Below are positions 8,656-18,667 of a stretch of 64,000 bases of DNA, one piece after another. The translations under genes and the position numbers were made by a program. Source of the stretch: Terriglobia bacterium (lineage in GTDB: Bacteria > Acidobacteriota > Terriglobia > Terriglobales > Acidobacteriaceae); NCBI GenBank assembly GCA_020073645.1, contig JAIQET010000018.1:1-64000 (forward strand). The letters run 5' to 3'. Positions within the stretch are counted from its first letter, which is position 1; each line of letters begins with the position of its first letter. The notes under the pieces were generated by a model. It was given only the letters and a program-made list of their open reading frames with translations. It was not told the origin of the DNA and ran no database searches.

Positions 8656-11622
8656 TTGTCTCAAACCAAACCGCCAACCGATTCCCGGCAGCCGCTGGAC
8701 GTTGCGGCGGTGGCCAACATCCCCTTTCGTGATCGCGAGAGCGCCAAGCTGACGCTGGCGCGCGCTATGGGGCGCGTGTCCCTGGCGCTGGGGGGCGCAC
8801 TGCCCGCGCTGCTGGCTGAGACACCGGACCCAGATTCTGCACTGATTCTGTTTGATCGACTGGTCAGCGAGTCCTCCGCGGAGATCGTCCGCCTGCTCGA
8901 TCGCCACAATTTTCTGGCCCACTACGCCATCGTCGTCTTCGGGCACAGCCGTTATCTGGGTGAGACCCTGATCCAGAATCCTGATCTGCTGCAGTCCTTC
9001 CTGCGGGAAAAGAATCTGGACCGCAGTTTCTCCAAAGAAGAGTTCCACGAGAGCCTGGCCCGTTTTCGTTCGCGCTCGTTTGAGACCGACGTCTCGCTGC
9101 TGCTGGCGCGGTTCAAGCGGCGGGAGTACGTGCGCATCATGTTGCGCGATGTGCTCAAGATCGCCCCGCTGGCGGAGACCACTGCCGAGATTTCCGCGCT
9201 GGCGGATGTGCTCATTGAGGAAGCATTGCGCGAGGCCGACAGCCAGTTGCAGCGACGCTATGGCACGCCCCAGCACCTGGATCTCGAAGGTCGTTTGGTG
9301 GATACGCCCTTCGCCGTGTTGTCTCTCGGCAAGCTGGGCGGCAACGAACTGAACTACAGCTCCGACGTGGACCTGATGTACATCTTCGGCAGCGGGGCAG
9401 AATCGTCCGAGGCGCCGCTCTCCAACCGCGAATATTTCATTCGTCTGGCGCAGCAGGTCACGGAGATTCTCTCGCGGATGACACGTGAGGGAGCGGTGTT
9501 TCGCATTGATATGCGCCTGCGCCCGCAAGGTGGTGAGGGTGAGCTGGCCATCAGCCTGGAGCATGCACTGCGCTACTACACCACCAGCGCCCACGACTGG
9601 GAGCGGCAGGCGCTCATCAAGGTTCGGCATTCTGCGGGCGACGCTCCCCTGGCGCGGGAGTTCATCCGGGCGGTGCAGCCGCATGTTTACACCGAGCGGG
9701 TGAATTTCGAAGCTATCGAGACCGCGTTGGAAGCTCGCGAGCGGATGCAAACCCGGCGGCACTTCCGCATGGTGCTGGAGCACCCGGACCAGACCATCGA
9801 TGTGAAGCTGGATCGCGGGGGCATCCGCGATATCGAGTTCCTGGTGCAGTGCCTGCAACGCGTATACGGCGGAGCGGAGCCGTGGTTGCGCTCCGGCGGC
9901 ACGCTGTTCTCCCTGCAGAAACTTCACGACAAGCGGCACATCAGCGGCCACGAGTTCCACGAATTAACCAGCGCCTACGAATTTCTCCGCCATCTGGAGC
10001 ACCGCTTGCAGTTGCGGCAGGGTCAGCAGACCCATCGCCTGCCCACGCACGCATTCGAGGCGCTGGTGCTGCAGCGCGCCATGGAGGGCCGCGCCACCGG
10101 CGAACCCCGGATTGGCGATTTGGCAACCGTGGTGCGGCATCGGATGGTTGCCGTAGCGGAAATCTATCACCGCATCATCCATCACCAGCAGATCCGCAGG
10201 CATCACGAAGCACCGGACGCCGAGTTCGAACTGCGCAGTACGCTCGAACCGGGCACGAGCGAGCAATCCAACCAGCAGATTCTGGAACGGCTGGCGGCGG
10301 ATGCGCCACCTCTGTTCAAGATCGCCAACCGTCCCGGCCTCAGCTCCCAGGCGCGAAAAAATCTTTTTCGTTTCTTCAGTTCAGCCCTGACCAGTTCCGA
10401 GCGCTATGCCGCGCTGGTGCGCTATCCGGAAGCCGTCAGCCGGGCGCTGGTGTTGTTCGAGGCCAGCGACTACCTCACCGACATTCTGATCCGGCATCCC
10501 GAGGAGATCGCCACTTTGGCGGAGTTGGGTGAGGTGCATTCGCGGGCCGGCAGCGGATACCTATTTGAAAGTCCCTTGGGGCAGGGCGCAACGGTGGGTG
10601 ATCCGGTGTTTGCCTACCTGGCGAACGCCCCAGTTTCCTACGGCGAAAGGCTGGCGTTGCTGCGGCAGCATTATCGCCATCGCATCTTTGCCTCGGGTGC
10701 CCGAGACATTACGGAGTGGCGCGACGTGTACGAGTCACTGGCGGTGACCACGGCCGCGGCCGAAGACGCGATCGGGGCAGCTCTCGGCATCGCCGGAGAC
10801 CCCGGGGATCTCGCCGTGATGGCCATGGGCAGGTTGGGGAGTGGCGAGTTCGACGTGCTCTCCGATGCTGACGTGCTGTTTGTATGTGACGAATCGGGAG
10901 ATCGCCAGCTCTTGACTAGAGCTGCCGAACAATTCATGCAGGCGTTGGCAGCCTATACCCGCGACGGCATGGTATTTCCCGTGGACGCACGCTTGCGTCC
11001 GCGGGGCGGGGAAGGAGAGCTTCTGGTCAGTCCCACGCAACTGGTTGCCTACTTCGCGCAGGAAGCCCAGGCGTGGGAAGCGCTAATGTATACAAAGTTG
11101 CGCTATCTGGCGGGCTCGCGGCCTTTGGCAGAGCGCACCCTGCATGCCACGCGGACTCTGTTCGATCGCTTTGCTGCAGATACCGACTTCCTTCGCGCGG
11201 TGCGCGAGATGCGGGCCAAACTGGAAGCTGCTGAAGCAGGAGAAAAAAGCTTCAAGAGTTCCCCGGGCGCGATCTACGACATCGACTTCCTTTCCAACGT
11301 TCTTCTGGTCAAGCACGGCGTGAACGACAAACAGGGAAGCTTACGGGATCGGTTGTGGCGCTGTGTGGCTTGCGGCGTGCTAGACAAGGCCGATGCCGCT
11401 GCGCTGGATCATGCGGCCGAGCTGCTGCGCACCGTGGAGCACGTGGTGCGATTGGTGGTAGGCAGGGCGCGTAAATGGTTGCCGGCAACCGAGCATGCCC
11501 GGCAGGTGACCGAGTCGCTGACCGCTCAGATTCTGCGGCGGGAATTCCCGGATGGGCTGGAAGCCGAACTCATGCGTAGCTGCAGCACGGTGCGGAGCAT
11601 CTACGGCCGGGTTCTGGCTTGA
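8656..11622 (+). CDS. glnE: Bifunctional glutamine synthetase adenylyltransferase / adenylyl-removing enzyme
   Basis: The protein adenylylates and deadenylylates GS in response to PII and glutamine. It has the family's two nucleotidyltransferase domains: an N-terminal adenylyl-removase with 'KLGGNELNYSSDVDLMYIF' and a C-terminal adenylyltransferase with 'RLGSGEFDVLSDADVLFV', plus helical regulatory regions. At 988 residues it is slightly longer than E. coli GlnE (946). The start is a TTG with no strong Shine-Dalgarno, so it is uncertain; the N-terminal ~20 residues look disordered. The target tyrosine motif is present in the truncated glnA at the left edge. No PII gene (glnB) is in the window. 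Confidence 0.95.
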   Translation: MSQTKPPTDSRQPLDVAAVANIPFRDRESAKLTLARAMGRVSLALGGALPALLAETPDPDSALILFDRLVSESSAEIVRLLDRHNFLAHYAIVVFGHSRYLGETLIQNPDLLQSFLREKNLDRSFSKEEFHESLARFRSRSFETDVSLLLARFKRREYVRIMLRDVLKIAPLAETTAEISALADVLIEEALREADSQLQRRYGTPQHLDLEGRLVDTPFAVLSLGKLGGNELNYSSDVDLMYIFGSGAESSEAPLSNREYFIRLAQQVTEILSRMTREGAVFRIDMRLRPQGGEGELAISLEHALRYYTTSAHDWERQALIKVRHSAGDAPLAREFIRAVQPHVYTERVNFEAIETALEARERMQTRRHFRMVLEHPDQTIDVKLDRGGIRDIEFLVQCLQRVYGGAEPWLRSGGTLFSLQKLHDKRHISGHEFHELTSAYEFLRHLEHRLQLRQGQQTHRLPTHAFEALVLQRAMEGRATGEPRIGDLATVVRHRMVAVAEIYHRIIHHQQIRRHHEAPDAEFELRSTLEPGTSEQSNQQILERLAADAPPLFKIANRPGLSSQARKNLFRFFSSALTSSERYAALVRYPEAVSRALVLFEASDYLTDILIRHPEEIATLAELGEVHSRAGSGYLFESPLGQGATVGDPVFAYLANAPVSYGERLALLRQHYRHRIFASGARDITEWRDVYESLAVTTAAAEDAIGAALGIAGDPGDLAVMAMGRLGSGEFDVLSDADVLFVCDESGDRQLLTRAAEQFMQALAAYTRDGMVFPVDARLRPRGGEGELLVSPTQLVAYFAQEAQAWEALMYTKLRYLAGSRPLAERTLHATRTLFDRFAADTDFLRAVREMRAKLEAAEAGEKSFKSSPGAIYDIDFLSNVLLVKHGVNDKQGSLRDRLWRCVACGVLDKADAAALDHAAELLRTVEHVVRLVVGRARKWLPATEHARQVTESLTAQILRREFPDGLEAELMRSCSTVRSIYGRVLA

Positions 11623-11730
11623 TGCCGGCCGCCGCGGGCTTCGGCCGAATCACCCTGGCTGCAGGTGGGCCGACCGCTTGTCACACGTGCTTGTGATCCC
11701 CGTCATTTCTCGATGGTTGTCGCCCCGCCG

Positions 11731-11769
11731 TATAATTGAGCCCGTTCTTCAATTAATCACGGAGGTGGT
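11731..11769 (+). promoter_or_regulatory. icd: Probable -10 box and strong ribosome binding site of icd
   Basis: A consensus TATAAT lies at 11731-11736, 36 nt before the start codon. GGAGGTGGTG at 11761-11770 immediately precedes ATG 11773. No clear -35 element is seen at the expected distance. Confidence 0.5.
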
Positions 11770-11772
11770 GTA

Positions 11773-13197
11773 ATGGCGGCTTCATACAACGGTCTGCCGG
11801 TGCCCAGGGACGGCGCCCGGATCACGTACAGCAACGGGCGCTACCAGGTGCCCGATAACCCGATCATCCCCTTTATTGAAGGCGATGGCACGGGCCGTGA
11901 CATCTGGAAGGCATCGGTGCGCGTCTTCGACGCGGCCGTGGAGAAGGCTTACAAAGGCAAGCGCCATTGCGCCTGGTACGAAATTTTCGCCGGCGAGAAG
12001 GCCATGGCGAAGTTCGGCACCTGGCTGCCGGACGACAGCGTGAACGCCCTTCGTGAATTCCGTGTCGCCATCAAAGGCCCGCTGACTACGCCCGTCGGTG
12101 GCGGCATCCGCTCGCTCAACGTCGCGCTGCGGCAGATTCTCGACCTCTATGCCTGCGTGCGCCCGGTGAAGTACTACAAGGGCACACCTTCGCCGGTCAA
12201 GCATCCCGAGCGTATGAACGTGGTCATCTACCGCGAGAACACGGAAGACGTGTATGCCGGGATCGAGTGGGAGCAGGGCACGCCCGAGGTGGCCAAGCTG
12301 ATCGATTTCCTGAACAAAGAGATGCTGAAGGGCGGGAAGAAGCAGATTCGCCTGGACTCCGGCATTGGCATCAAACCGATGTCGGTGACTGGGACCAAGC
12401 GCTTGGTGCGCATGGCGATCCAGTTCGCGCTGGAGAAGGGCAAGAAGAGCGTGACGCTGGTGCACAAAGGCAACATCCAGAAATTTACCGAGGGCGCTTT
12501 CCGCAAGTGGGGTTACGAGCTTGCTACGGAGGAGTTCCGCGACAAGGTGGTCACCGAGCGCGAGAGCTGGATTCTCGACAACAAGGACAAGAACCCAAAC
12601 ATCACGATCGAGCAGAACGCCCACTTGGTCGAGCCCGGATTGGAATTTGCCACGGAAGAGTTCCAGAAGTCGGTCTACAAGGAAGTGAAAGACGTGCTGG
12701 ATGCGATCTACGCCACCCACGGCAAGGGCGTGTGGAAGAAGAAGCTGATGGTCAACGACCGCATCGCCGATTCCATCTTCCAGCAGGTGGTGACACGTGC
12801 CGATGAATACTCGGTGCTGGCCACACCCAACCTGAACGGCGACTACATCTCCGACGCCTGCGCGGCGCAGATTGGCGGGCTGGGCATCGCACCCGGAGCC
12901 AACATCGGCGACGGCTACGCTTGCTTCGAGGCTACGCACGGCACCGCACCCAAGTACGCCGACAAGGATGTCATCAATCCGGGTTCGGTGATTCTCTCGG
13001 GCATGATGATGTTCCGCTTCCTGGGATGGAACGAGGCGGCTGATCTGATCGAGCAAGGGCTGGAGCGTACCATCGAGCAGAGGAAGGTCACCTACGACTT
13101 CGAGCGGCTGATGGAAGGCGCCACCAAAGTGAAGACCAGCGAGTTCGGCAGCTATATCATCGAGAACATGACCGCGCCGGAACTGGCCACGGTGTAA
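11773..13197 (+). CDS. icd: Isocitrate dehydrogenase, NADP-dependent
   Basis: This TCA-cycle enzyme oxidatively decarboxylates isocitrate to 2-oxoglutarate. It is 474 residues long and collinear with bacterial homodimeric IDH. Visible signatures are '[18 protein letters not shown]', the phosphate/substrate segment '[13 protein letters not shown]', '[14 protein letters not shown]' and the metal-binding '[19 protein letters not shown]'. The coenzyme loop '[20 protein letters not shown]', with Lys and Tyr nearby, fits NADP preference. The strong GGAGG fixes the start. The gene precedes mdh by 225 nt, so two TCA enzymes are adjacent, but a repeat element and a separate TAGAAT-type -10 between them suggest independent transcription. 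Confidence 0.97.
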   Translation: MAASYNGLPVPRDGARITYSNGRYQVPDNPIIPFIEGDGTGRDIWKASVRVFDAAVEKAYKGKRHCAWYEIFAGEKAMAKFGTWLPDDSVNALREFRVAIKGPLTTPVGGGIRSLNVALRQILDLYACVRPVKYYKGTPSPVKHPERMNVVIYRENTEDVYAGIEWEQGTPEVAKLIDFLNKEMLKGGKKQIRLDSGIGIKPMSVTGTKRLVRMAIQFALEKGKKSVTLVHKGNIQKFTEGAFRKWGYELATEEFRDKVVTERESWILDNKDKNPNITIEQNAHLVEPGLEFATEEFQKSVYKEVKDVLDAIYATHGKGVWKKKLMVNDRIADSIFQQVVTRADEYSVLATPNLNGDYISDACAAQIGGLGIAPGANIGDGYACFEATHGTAPKYADKDVINPGSVILSGMMMFRFLGWNEAADLIEQGLERTIEQRKVTYDFERLMEGATKVKTSEFGSYIIENMTAPELATV

Positions 13198-14348
<1,151 letters not shown>

Positions 14349-14349
<1 letters not shown>

Positions 14350-14373
14350 TCGTCAGTCGTCGGTCATCAGGCG
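14349..14373. repeat. GTCGTCAGTCGTCGGTC-type repeat at mdh 3' end
   Basis: The sequence TAGTCGTCAGTCGTCGGTC begins at the mdh stop codon itself. It closely matches the left arm of the palindromic element at 63834-63990, which also begins 4-5 nt after a stop codon. Confidence 0.55.
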
Positions 14374-14382
14374 TCAGCACGT

Positions 14383-14406
14383 CCCGCCCGGGAGGGCGGG
14401 ATTTTC
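14383..14406 (+). terminator. mdh: Intrinsic terminator after mdh
   Basis: A 7-bp perfect stem CCCGCCC / GGGCGGG with a 4-nt loop is followed by ATTTTCC, about 33 nt after the mdh stop codon. Confidence 0.6.
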
Positions 14407-14461
14407 CGCTCAGAGTCAAAGGCTTACCTCAGCGGGTAAAGCCGATCTCTCAATGGCACCT

Positions 14462-14490
14462 GGGTGGCACGACTGGAAGTCGTGCCCTTC
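14462..14490. repeat. GGCACGAC-TGGAA-GTCGTGCC hairpin in mdh/ppi spacer
   Basis: An 8-bp perfect stem with a 5-nt loop lies in the 264-nt spacer between the convergent mdh and cyclophilin genes. A second small hairpin (TGGGTC...TGACCCA) lies near 14575-14600. Neither has a T-tract. Both look like intergenic repeat debris rather than terminators. Confidence 0.4.
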
Positions 14491-14613
14491 CCGGATACCG
14501 CAGCCAGACGGGGTGTGGATTTCTTCATCCAAGGAAAAGTGAACAGGTCAAAATCTTCCCGGTACCGTTCGTCATGGGTCGGTGTGCCATGACCCACAGG
14601 TTTGCTTGGGTTC

Positions 14614-15141
<528 letters not shown>

Positions 15142-15236
15142 AAGAATCCTTTCTTCTCTTGACGTGGCGGGGGTGGGATGCCCCCGCCCTTCGAATTGGC
15201 TCAGGACAGGCTGGGCAGCGGGACGCCGTCACTACG

Positions 15237-15866
15237 CTACTTGGCCGCTCCACCCTTCTCAATGGTGATGTGATTGATCTTGACCGGCTTGTACGGACGA
15301 TCGTTGGCATCGCGTCCCATGCGGGTGATCTGCTTCACCAGCGTCACACTGGCGTCATCACACTGGCCGAAAATGGTGTAGCCGCCGTTCAAACTGGGGT
15401 AGGGAACCTCGGTGACAAAGAACTGCGAGCCATTGGTATCCGGCCCGGCATTGGCGTAGGCCAGCCGTCCCGGGCGATCAAACTTCAGGTCCGGGGATGT
15501 CTCGTTCTTGAACTGGAAGCCGATGTCTTCGCTGCCACTTCCGCCGCCCGGATCGCCCCCCTGGATCATGAATTGCGGTATCACCCGGTGGAAGATCGTC
15601 CCGTCGTAGAGCGGCACGCCGTGCTTCTTAGCGTGGCTGACCGGGTTGGTCCAGTCCTTGGTTCCTTCGGCCAGGCCGATGAAGTTGGCCACGCCGAGGG
15701 GCGCTTTGTCAGGAAACAGCTTGCAGGTCAGCTTGCCTGCGGTGGTGTCGATGATGGCCGTGGGCTGGCCGGAAGAGGCAGACGCTGGTTTCTTCGCCGG
15801 GGCCTGCGCCCAGACCATCAATGCGAGCGAGAGCACACTGAAAAAAGTGATGATGGATCTACGCAT
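15237..15866 (-). CDS. Peptidyl-prolyl cis-trans isomerase, cyclophilin type, exported
   Basis: A signal peptide ('IITFFSVLSLALMVWAQ') and a short Ala/Ser/Lys linker precede a complete cyclophilin domain: 'DGTIFHRVIPQFMIQGGDPG', 'GRLAYANAGPDTNGSQFFVT', 'GGYTIFGQCD'. It is predicted to fold proteins in the periplasm. The mature domain aligns with the downstream cytoplasmic paralogue over its whole length, including the 'LAEGTKDWTNPVS' insertion. The 209-residue length is usual for exported cyclophilins. The short spacer to the downstream gene suggests an operon of two isomerases. Confidence 0.93.
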   Translation of the reverse strand: MRRSIITFFSVLSLALMVWAQAPAKKPASASSGQPTAIIDTTAGKLTCKLFPDKAPLGVANFIGLAEGTKDWTNPVSHAKKHGVPLYDGTIFHRVIPQFMIQGGDPGGGSGSEDIGFQFKNETSPDLKFDRPGRLAYANAGPDTNGSQFFVTEVPYPSLNGGYTIFGQCDDASVTLVKQITRMGRDANDRPYKPVKINHITIEKGGAAK

Positions 15867-15929
15867 CGGATGACTCCTTAGATTGGAACAAAGGGGATTC
15901 CCTGAAATTGTACGACACCCGGGACAATT

Positions 15930-17204
15930 TTAATGGGCCCCGGCACCGCGTGCCTGCCCGGCTTGCATTTCCCGGCTCACGCGCTCTACCTCGCGCATCA
16001 CGCGAAGCGTGTTTCCGCCGAGGATTTTGCGGATGTCGTCCGCGCTGTAACCGCGGTCGAGCAAAGCTTGCGTGATCTTGGGCAGGTCGGCGGCCGAGTC
16101 AATGCCCTGAGGCGTGGCGCCGCTGACGCCATCAAAATCCGAGCCCAATCCGACGTGGTCCACGCCGGCGACTTTGGCGATGTGGTCAATGTGGTCGATG
16201 AGCGACTTCAGCGGGGGGCGGGGAATCTTGGCCGTCCATTCCCGCTCGATGCGATCCACCTCGATGTAGGTCGGCTGCCTGCCTGCTGCTCTTTGCTGCT
16301 CGATGTATGTCTTGACCGCGGTGTCAGCCTCTTTCGCCTGCGCCTGCGCCGCCTTCCAGTAGTTCTCGTCGTCGAAGCCGCTGAAGAAATTCACCTGCAC
16401 CACGCCGCCGTTCCTGGTCATCGCCCGCAGCATGTCGTCGGTCATGTTGCGCGGCGCGTCGGTAAGGGCGCGGGCGGAGGAATGGGAAGCAATGATCGGC
16501 GCCTTAGTGGTGGCGATCGTGTCCCAGAAAGTCTTGTCGGCCACGTGGGAGATGTCCACCATCATGCCGAGCCGGTTCATCTCGAGGACCACTTGCTTGC
16601 CGAAGTCGGTGAGGCCGTTGTGGTGCTGAATCCTGGAATCGTTGATGTCGCCGGAGGAGTCGGCCCACTCGTTGGTATTGGACCAGCTCAGGGTCATGTA
16701 GCGGACGCCCAGACGGTAGTAATCCCGCAGCAGGTGGATGTCGTTCTCGATGGAGTGCCCGCCTTCAATACCCAGGAGCGCAGCGAGCTTCTTCTGCTTG
16801 TGGGCGCGCTCGATATCGGCGACGCTGAAGGCCATCATCATGCGATCGGGATGGCGCGCGGCTTGCTCATACACCGAATCGATGAGATCAAAGGTGTGCC
16901 GTGCAAAATGGTCCGGCGGAACGGTTCCCGGGTCCACCCAGATGGAGAAAAACTCGGCGCCCAGGTTGCCGGTGCGGGCTTTGTCCAGGCTGATGTGGCC
17001 GACATCCTTGGGGTCGGTGTTGCCGATGTCAAAGTTCTCGTCGAGGAAGCGCTGGGGTGTGTCGGCGTGAGTGTCAACCACAATCGCCGAATCGTGGACG
17101 GCACGGGCGCGGGCGCTGACCGGGCTATTGTCCTGGGCAATGGCCAAGGCGGAGGCCAGGACCAACAGAGCAGCCGGAACCAGCCGGAGGCGTTTTCTGG
17201 GCAT
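15930..17204 (-). CDS. M19 renal-dipeptidase-like membrane dipeptidase, exported
   Basis: This zinc dipeptidase of the amidohydrolase superfamily has 424 residues from ATG 17204, where a signal peptide ('LVPAALLVLASALAIAQ') begins; the ORF-track start at 17303 adds an implausible leader. Metal and substrate motifs of M19 are visible in order: 'DTHADTP' (HxD), 'LGIEGGHSIEND' (bridging Glu), 'DISHVAD', 'ASHSSARAL' and 'GLGSDFDG'. M19 enzymes hydrolyse dipeptides, including those with D-residues. No Shine-Dalgarno is evident; TATAGAAT about 30 nt upstream could be a promoter -10. It is divergent from pstS, with a 210-nt spacer that holds the pstS Pho box. Confidence 0.93.
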   Translation of the reverse strand: MPRKRLRLVPAALLVLASALAIAQDNSPVSARARAVHDSAIVVDTHADTPQRFLDENFDIGNTDPKDVGHISLDKARTGNLGAEFFSIWVDPGTVPPDHFARHTFDLIDSVYEQAARHPDRMMMAFSVADIERAHKQKKLAALLGIEGGHSIENDIHLLRDYYRLGVRYMTLSWSNTNEWADSSGDINDSRIQHHNGLTDFGKQVVLEMNRLGMMVDISHVADKTFWDTIATTKAPIIASHSSARALTDAPRNMTDDMLRAMTRNGGVVQVNFFSGFDDENYWKAAQAQAKEADTAVKTYIEQQRAAGRQPTYIEVDRIEREWTAKIPRPPLKSLIDHIDHIAKVAGVDHVGLGSDFDGVSGATPQGIDSAADLPKITQALLDRGYSADDIRKILGGNTLRVMREVERVSREMQAGQARGAGAH

Positions 17205-17344
17205 GGGATAGTTTGTGTTTCGCAAGGCATCGATTCTATACGAAGTGACGCTTTCTTCCACAGGCCGATTCCTCAGTAGTGGCGTGCCAAGAGGACCTCG
17301 CAAGTCTCAACTCTTGCCCTGTCATTCATCAGAAATTCACCCCT

Positions 17345-17378
17345 TTGTAACCCTCCTGTAACACTTCACAGGTAGAAG
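17345..17378 (+). promoter_or_regulatory. pstS: Pho-box-like tandem heptamer and -10 of pstS
   Basis: Two 7-bp repeats, TTGTAAC (17345-17351) and CTGTAAC (17356-17362), are separated by CCTC. This gives the 11-bp period of PhoB-binding half-sites. Ten nt later TAGAAG (17373-17378) can serve as -10. The pstC upstream region has the same layout with the same 10-nt gap. PhoB control is inferred from that match; no phoB/phoR gene is in the window. Confidence 0.7.
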
Positions 17379-17413
17379 ACGTAGCAGTAACTCCAAGAAG
17401 GAGGAATGTCTCA

Positions 17414-18412
17414 GTGATGCGGCGAATTGCGCTATTGTGTCTGGCTCTGGCGGTACCCGCTTTTGGGCAGACCACATTGAATGGGGCGGGCGCAACTTTC
17501 CCTTATCCCATCTACTCGAAGTGGTTCAACGAGTATCACAAGGCTCACCCGGAAGTTGAAATCAATTACCAATCCATCGGCAGCGGCGGAGGCATTCGTC
17601 AGGTCCTGGCCCAGACGGTGGATTTTGGCGCCAGCGACGGCCCCATGTCCGACGAGCAACTTGGACAAGCCAAGGTCCACATCCTGCACATTCCCACCGT
17701 GCTCGGCGCCGTGGTTCCAGCGTACAACGTAGCGGGAGTGAGCGAACTGCGTTTTTCTCCCCAAACGATTGCCGGGATCTGCCTGGGCAAGATCGCCAAT
17801 TGGAATGACAAGTCGATCGCGGCCGACAACCCCGGGGTGAAGCTGCCAGACAAGTCGATCATCGTGGTCCACCGTTCCGATGGCAGCGGCACGAATTACA
17901 TTTTCACGGACTATCTTTCCAAAGTGAGCGAGGACTGGAAAAGCCAGGTGGGCAAGGGCACTTCCGTCAAGTGGCCGGTTGGGCTGGGCGCAAAGGGCAA
18001 CGAAGGAGTGGCCGGCATGATCCGCCAGATGGATGGATCTTTCGGCTACGTCGAACTGATCTATGCCCTGCAGAATAAGATCTCCTACGGCGCCATCAAG
18101 AACTCTGCGGGCAACTGGCTGAAAGCCAGCCTGGAAGGGGCCACGGCAGCAGCGGGGTCGGTCAAGGACATGCCCGCGGACTTCCGCGTGTCCATCACCA
18201 ATGCCCCGGGCAAGGATGCCTATCCCATCTCCAGTTTCACCTGGCTGCTGATCCCGGTTCAATCCAAGGACCAGGCCAAAGGGAAGATTCTGATCGATTT
18301 CCTGAACTGGATGCTGGAAGACGGCGAACGGATGACGGCGCAGTTGGACTACGCACCCCTGCCTGACAACGTGGCGGCCAAGGTCCGTGAAGCCATCAAG
18401 CAGGTTCACTAG
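17414..18412 (+). CDS. pstS: Phosphate ABC transporter substrate-binding protein
   Basis: This periplasmic phosphate-binding protein delivers Pi to PstCAB. A signal peptide ('RIALLCLALAVPAFG') precedes the PstS core: 'LNGAGATFPYPIYSKWF', 'YQSIGSGGGIRQ', 'DFGASDGPMSDEQL' and the phosphate-coordinating 'VHRSDGSGTNYIFTDYL'. The length (332 residues) is usual for the PstS family. GTG 17414 or ATG 17417 is the start, with GGAGGAATG upstream. It lies 6.7 kb before pstCAB-phoU, separated by polyphosphate genes, with its own Pho-box-like promoter and a strong terminator. This would let the binding protein be made in excess over the permease. Confidence 0.96.
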   Translation: MMRRIALLCLALAVPAFGQTTLNGAGATFPYPIYSKWFNEYHKAHPEVEINYQSIGSGGGIRQVLAQTVDFGASDGPMSDEQLGQAKVHILHIPTVLGAVVPAYNVAGVSELRFSPQTIAGICLGKIANWNDKSIAADNPGVKLPDKSIIVVHRSDGSGTNYIFTDYLSKVSEDWKSQVGKGTSVKWPVGLGAKGNEGVAGMIRQMDGSFGYVELIYALQNKISYGAIKNSAGNWLKASLEGATAAAGSVKDMPADFRVSITNAPGKDAYPISSFTWLLIPVQSKDQAKGKILIDFLNWMLEDGERMTAQLDYAPLPDNVAAKVREAIKQVH

Positions 18413-18477
18413 CGGGCCGCAGGGGCGGCACCGTCAGGCCCGCGTCCGTAACTGATCGGTACCTGCATAATCAGCCC

Positions 18478-18515
18478 AAAACGGGCGCCCGCCCACCGAG
18501 CGGGCGCCCGTTTTG
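18478..18515 (+). terminator. pstS: Strong intrinsic terminator of pstS
   Basis: A perfect 15-bp stem (AAAACGGGCGCCCGC / GCGGGCGCCCGTTTT) with a 7-nt loop lies about 65 nt after the pstS stop codon. The A/T-flanked stem ends in TTTT and is nearly symmetrical. It separates pstS from ppk1; the remaining ~150 nt to ppk1 show nothing identifiable. Confidence 0.8.
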
Positions 18516-18667
18516 CTTCTGTCGAAAGGCAGATCGAACCACAGATGCTTTATACTGATTTCCGGTCACGAAGCCGTGCCCGGTTTACTCCTTTTGTCTT
18601 TGTGACGCTCCCTAGTAACGCGGATATAGTTGAACTTCCAGTGGATTTCTAACTATCACCTTGATGC

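Noticed and set aside
8629-13056. Long minus-strand ORFs (443 aa and 424 aa) opposite glnE and icd
   Set aside because: Antisense shadows with low-complexity His/Arg/Leu content and no start signals.
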